Positions 33,399 through 36,346 of a stretch of 36,346 nt of DNA are shown in pieces. Position 1 is the stretch's first letter. The number at the start of each line of letters is the position of its first letter. The stretch lies in assembly GCA_963661055.1 (NCBI GenBank), contig CAVLAC010000004.1, positions 1-36,346 on the forward strand. Direction: 5' to 3'. Source of the stretch: UBA1067 sp963661055 (GTDB taxonomy: Bacteria; Verrucomicrobiota; Kiritimatiellia; RFP12; UBA1067). A program made the position numbers and the translations under genes. The notes under the pieces were generated by a model. That model made no database searches. It worked only from the letters and a program-made list of their open reading frames with translations, and was not told the origin of the DNA.

Positions 33399-33481
33399 TA
33401 CTACCGCGCATTCTCATTCGCCTATCGAAAGTCAAAAAAGTGAGAATCCCCATTGAGGGTGGGGGGCAAAAGTGGTATAAT
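33399..33481 (+). promoter_or_regulatory. Intergenic region and promoter of the NhaC-type gene
   Basis: The promoter is TTGAGG (33453-33458), a 17-bp spacer and TATAAT (33476-33481) with a TGG extension, preceded by GGGGGGCAAAA. Upstream, ATTCTCA (33411-33417) and TGAGAAT (33441-33447) form a 7-bp inverted repeat 23 bases apart, too AT-rich and distant for a good terminator. The ATG at 33512 has AGGAAA 5 bases before it. Confidence 0.65.
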
Positions 33482-33511
33482 AATGAACGATTCAACTAAC
33501 TAGGAAAATCT

Positions 33512-35284
33512 ATGAAAGTTCGATTCGTATCGCTTCTGGCTCTCGTGGGAGGGCTCTTGTTCACGATGTCTTCTACATCCGTCTACGCCGCGTCGCCCAA
33601 CGACCATTTTCAGGTGCAGGTAGAAGGGGAGACGAAGACTTATAATTTGGGCAATGTAGAGTCCGCGAAAGCCTATGTCGACGCGTATGCGGAAAATGTC
33701 CAGAACGATAAAGCCTTCAAGGAACACGAAAGTGCCGCGCTCGCGACGGTACGAACCGAGAACCGCTTCTTCGGAACTTGGTGGGCGGTGTTTCCTCCGT
33801 TGCTCGCCATCTTCCTCGCGCTCATTACGAAGGAGGTGTATTCCTCGCTCTTTATTGGTATTGTCTCGGGCGGACTGCTCTATTCGGGCTTTACATTTGA
33901 AGGGACGCTTGTGCATGTCGTAGAGCACGGGTTTATAACATCCGTCGCCGACGCATACAACATTGGTATTATCTTCTTCCTCGTCCTTTTGGGTGCCCTC
34001 GTCGCGATGATGAACCGCACAGGTGGTTCCGCGGCATTCGGACGCTGGGCGGCAAAGCACATTAAGTCCCGCGTCGGCGCGCAGGTCGCGACGATTATTC
34101 TTGGCATTCTTATTTTCGTTGATGACTACTTCAACTGCTTGACAGTCGGGAGCGTAATGCGGCCTGTGACGGACGCTAAGCGCGTCTCGCGTGAGAAGCT
34201 CGCCTATTTGATTGACGCGACGGCGGCACCTATTTGCATTATCGCGCCAATTTCGAGCTGGGCGGCGGCGGTCGCGGGTTTCGCGAAGGGCGCGGGGGCG
34301 GAATCGGGCTTCTCGCTCTTTATCGCGGCAATTCCTTATAACTACTATGCGCTTCTTACAATTGCCGCGATGTTCTTCGTCGCCATTTGTAAGATTGACT
34401 TTGGTCCAATGAAACGCTATGAGGATGAGGCACTCAAGAATGGTGTTTCGGACGCGACGGAACACTTTGCCGAAGCGAGCGAAATGCTTCCCCAGAACGA
34501 GAAGGGCAAAGTCTGCGATTTGCTCGTACCTGTCCTCTTCTTGATTGTCGCCTCCACCATTGGTATGATTTACTCGGGCGGATTCTTTAGCGGGGAGAAT
34601 TGCGGCAACTTCATTAAGGCGTTTTCTGATTCCGACGCGTCCGTCGGGCTCGCCCTCGGCTCACTCGTCGCGCTCGTCTTTGCCGTCATCTTCTTTGTCT
34701 GCCGCCGCGTCATTAGCTTCAAGGACTGTATGGAGGCGTTTCCAGCCGGTTTTAAGGCGATGGTTCCCGCCATTATGATTCTCTGCTGTGCGTGGACGCT
34801 GAAGGGCATGACGGACTCCCTTGGCGCGAAGATCTTTATTTCTGACCTCATCAACGGACCCGCCGCGTCCCTGAAGGCATTTTTGCCTGCCATCATCTTC
34901 ATCATTGCCTGTATCCTCGGCTTTTCGACAGGGACGAGCTGGGGCACCTTTGGCATTCTCATTCCGATTGTACTCGCGGCAATTCCGGGTACGACCATGA
35001 CCATTATCGCGGTCTCGGCGTGTATGGCGGGTGCGGTTTGCGGTGACCACTGCTCGCCGATTTCGGATACTACAATTATGTCCTCGGCGGGTGCACGGTG
35101 TATTCACATTAACCATGTGAACACGCAGCTTCCGTACGCACTCCTTGTCGCAGGTGTTTCATTTGTCGCCTATATTATCGCACCATTCGTGAATAATGTC
35201 TGGATTTCCCTCGCGATTGCGTTCATTCTTCTCTTGGTGACGCTGACGACCCTGAAGTTCTTTCTCGACCGCAAGACGAAATAA
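33512..35284 (+). CDS. NhaC-family Na+/H+ antiporter with secreted N-terminal extension
   Basis: A 590-residue inner-membrane transporter. It begins with a signal peptide (1-27, ending VYAA) and a hydrophilic stretch of about 60 residues (30-88) before the first membrane segment (FFGTWWAVFPPLLAIFLALI), an addition not usual in NhaC. About 11-12 helices follow, with the conserved FVDDYFNCLTVGSVMRP and APISSWAA segments, and STGTSWGTFGI with GDHCSPISDTTIMSS near the end, all typical of the NhaC/MleN family (PF03553). Sodium/proton exchange is the usual activity; substrate-coupled exchange cannot be excluded. EamA starts 9 bases after its stop. Confidence 0.9.
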   Translation: MKVRFVSLLALVGGLLFTMSSTSVYAASPNDHFQVQVEGETKTYNLGNVESAKAYVDAYAENVQNDKAFKEHESAALATVRTENRFFGTWWAVFPPLLAIFLALITKEVYSSLFIGIVSGGLLYSGFTFEGTLVHVVEHGFITSVADAYNIGIIFFLVLLGALVAMMNRTGGSAAFGRWAAKHIKSRVGAQVATIILGILIFVDDYFNCLTVGSVMRPVTDAKRVSREKLAYLIDATAAPICIIAPISSWAAAVAGFAKGAGAESGFSLFIAAIPYNYYALLTIAAMFFVAICKIDFGPMKRYEDEALKNGVSDATEHFAEASEMLPQNEKGKVCDLLVPVLFLIVASTIGMIYSGGFFSGENCGNFIKAFSDSDASVGLALGSLVALVFAVIFFVCRRVISFKDCMEAFPAGFKAMVPAIMILCCAWTLKGMTDSLGAKIFISDLINGPAASLKAFLPAIIFIIACILGFSTGTSWGTFGILIPIVLAAIPGTTMTIIAVSACMAGAVCGDHCSPISDTTIMSSAGARCIHINHVNTQLPYALLVAGVSFVAYIIAPFVNNVWISLAIAFILLLVTLTTLKFFLDRKTK

Positions 35285-35293
35285 ACTGCCGCG

Positions 35294-36181
35294 ATGGGTG
35301 CGCTTCTTCTTCTCGTAACGACCTTCATCTGGGGGACGGCGTTCCTCGCGCAGAAATACGGAGCCGCCGCGCTGGGTCCGTTCGCAATGACAGTCTTTCG
35401 CAATATCCTTGGCGGTTGCTTTCTGCTCATTTGCCTCGCGTTGAGGCGGAAGGGGAGCACGCGCCCTGATTGCCGCGCGTCCATTGTTGCGGGCGTTTGT
35501 TGTGGTATACCGCTTTTTGCCGCGATGGCGACACAGCAAATTGGCATTTACTCGACGACACCAGGCATTAGTGCCTTCTTGACGACGAACTATGTGCTCT
35601 TTGTCCCGCTCTTAGTTGCCATTCTCACGCGGCATTTGCCGTCCCGCCGCGTGTGGGTGTGTGCCCTCGCGGCACTTGTCGGAACTTACCTCATCTGCCT
35701 CACGGGGCACGCGGCAAGTGCAGATTCCTTACGGATTGGGAAGGGCGAACTATGGACCATTCTCTGTGCACTCTTTTTTGCGATTCAGATGGTTGTTGTT
35801 GACCACTTTTCTAAGAAGTGCGATGTCCTTATTATGAGTGCCGTACAACTCTTGACTTGCTCGGTGCTGGGGGCTCCGTTCTTGCTTCTCCCAAGTGAGT
35901 CCGCACAGCTCGCGGCAGGCGGACTCCTTACCGCGTGGCTTCCGCTCATTTATTGTGGCATTTTCTCAAGTGGCATTGCCTATACCTTGCAGAACTTTGC
36001 GCAAGCACGCACTCCTCCCGCGCTCGCGGCAGTTATGTTGTCGCTAGAGTCCGTCTTTGGCGCACTCTCGGGGTATGTGGTCTTGGGCGATAAACTTTCC
36101 GTCGGACAGTTCGCGGGTTGTGCGCTCGTCTTCTCCGCCGCGCTCTTGGTGCAGCTAAAAGCGACCACGCCTGACGCGTAA
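35294..36181 (+). CDS. EamA-family (DMT) transporter
   Basis: A 295-residue inner-membrane protein with ten predicted helices in two EamA halves: FIWGTAFLAQKYG and PFAMTVFRNILGG in the first, IYCGIFSSGIAYTLQNFAQ and SLESVFGALSGYVVLGDKL in the second. Members export metabolites or amino acids or import nucleotide sugars; the substrate is unknown. ATG 35294 lies 9 bases after the NhaC stop with no clear Shine-Dalgarno, so it is probably translated by coupling. It is the last gene before the right-end repeats. Confidence 0.88.
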   Translation: MGALLLLVTTFIWGTAFLAQKYGAAALGPFAMTVFRNILGGCFLLICLALRRKGSTRPDCRASIVAGVCCGIPLFAAMATQQIGIYSTTPGISAFLTTNYVLFVPLLVAILTRHLPSRRVWVCALAALVGTYLICLTGHAASADSLRIGKGELWTILCALFFAIQMVVVDHFSKKCDVLIMSAVQLLTCSVLGAPFLLLPSESAQLAAGGLLTAWLPLIYCGIFSSGIAYTLQNFAQARTPPALAAVMLSLESVFGALSGYVVLGDKLSVGQFAGCALVFSAALLVQLKATTPDA

Positions 36182-36194
36182 CATTCTATTACTG

Positions 36195-36232
36195 TTATCA
36201 CCACGGATTTCATGGATTGTCACAGATTGGTA
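36195..36232 (-). repeat. ATCCGTG direct-repeat element, copy 3 (inverted)
   Basis: Reverse complement of the element at 128-161, with single-base changes (TTATCACCACGGATTTC, then ATGGATTGTCACAGATTGG). As at the left end it lies immediately beside an AGGGAC hairpin, so hairpin plus direct repeats form one composite unit. Confidence 0.7.
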
Positions 36233-36233
36233 G

Positions 36234-36255
36234 GGGGCGCAGTCCCTTGCGCCCC
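36234..36255 (-). repeat. AGGGAC-loop hairpin, copy 3 (inverted)
   Basis: GGGGCGCA (36234-36241) pairs with TGCGCCCC (36248-36255) over 8 bp. The loop GTCCCT is the reverse complement of AGGGAC. The flank GGTAG matches, inverted, the CTACC beside copy 1. Confidence 0.75.
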
Positions 36256-36346
36256 GCGTGTCTGCTTGTCTTGTGTTTGTGCCTGGCAACGTGCGGCACG
36301 GCGGGCGGCAACCGTGCTAACCCGCCCTGATGCGGGCGTCTTGCTT

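Larger units (their letters stand above)
36182..36346. other. Gene-free right end
   Basis: Apart from the repeats above, bases 36296-36301 (GCACGG) pair with 36312-36317 (CCGTGC), and 36323-36327 (CGCCC) pair with 36334-36338 (GGGCG). No gene is visible. No T-tract follows, so a terminator for the EamA gene is not clear. Confidence 0.55.

Noticed and set aside
33411..33447. Terminator after the rhamnosidase gene
   Set aside because: The 7-bp AT-rich arms are 23 bases apart and no T-tract follows.

Overview
The window looks like a chromosomal segment of an uncultured Gram-negative (diderm) bacterium. It carries a TonB-dependent receptor, a periplasmic alkaline phosphatase and many signal peptides. 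The single-chain glycyl-tRNA synthetase, the divergent PurF subfamily, the secreted GH78 rhamnosidase, the BspA-type LRR and Cthe_2159-type surface proteins and the intergenic repeat style fit a gut or rumen Verrucomicrobiota/Kiritimatiellota-like (PVC) organism. This placement is an inference and has not been tested. No rRNA, tRNA, transposase, phage gene or CRISPR array was seen.

Layout: bases 1-343 hold no gene but several structured repeats. From 344 to 25459 everything is on the + strand: purL, a stand-alone trpB2, a phosphomutase-like metalloenzyme, a ROK-family protein, a NahK-like sugar 1-kinase, a CPA2 antiporter fused to an EIIA domain, mnmE, an alkaline phosphatase, a YibE/F membrane protein, glyS, purF, gltX, an RsmC-like methyltransferase, a site-2-protease-like peptidase, a TonB-dependent receptor, an ABC-F ATPase and a HAD phosphatase, closed by a terminator at 25459-25491. 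Four successive genes from gltX to the receptor are joined by stop/start overlaps. From 30755 down to 25590 a minus-strand block reads: beta-helix carbohydrate-binding surface protein, BspA-like LRR protein, histidine kinase, OmpR/PhoB-type response regulator. From 30951 to 36181 the + strand resumes with an alpha-L-rhamnosidase, an NhaC-type antiporter and an EamA transporter. The right end is again repeats.

The most interesting signals lie partly outside the genes. (1) Four 11-bp direct repeats resembling a Pho/PhoP box lie 14 bp upstream of an extended -10 that drives the surface-protein/two-component block, which suggests an autoregulated adhesin-sensor module. (2) Eight predicted promoters all carry a TGN extended -10, and four of them sit so close to the start codon that the mRNAs should be leaderless or nearly so. 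(3) A family of hairpins with an invariant AGGGAC loop and changing but complementary arms occurs at both window ends, with one degenerate copy inside the rhamnosidase gene just after the signal peptide. (4) The 10-mer CGCGGCACTT occurs at least 21 times in both orientations and several reading frames. (5) The ABC-F protein lacks almost the whole helical subdomain of its first ATPase domain, and PurF has an unusual N-terminus and a cysteine-rich tail.
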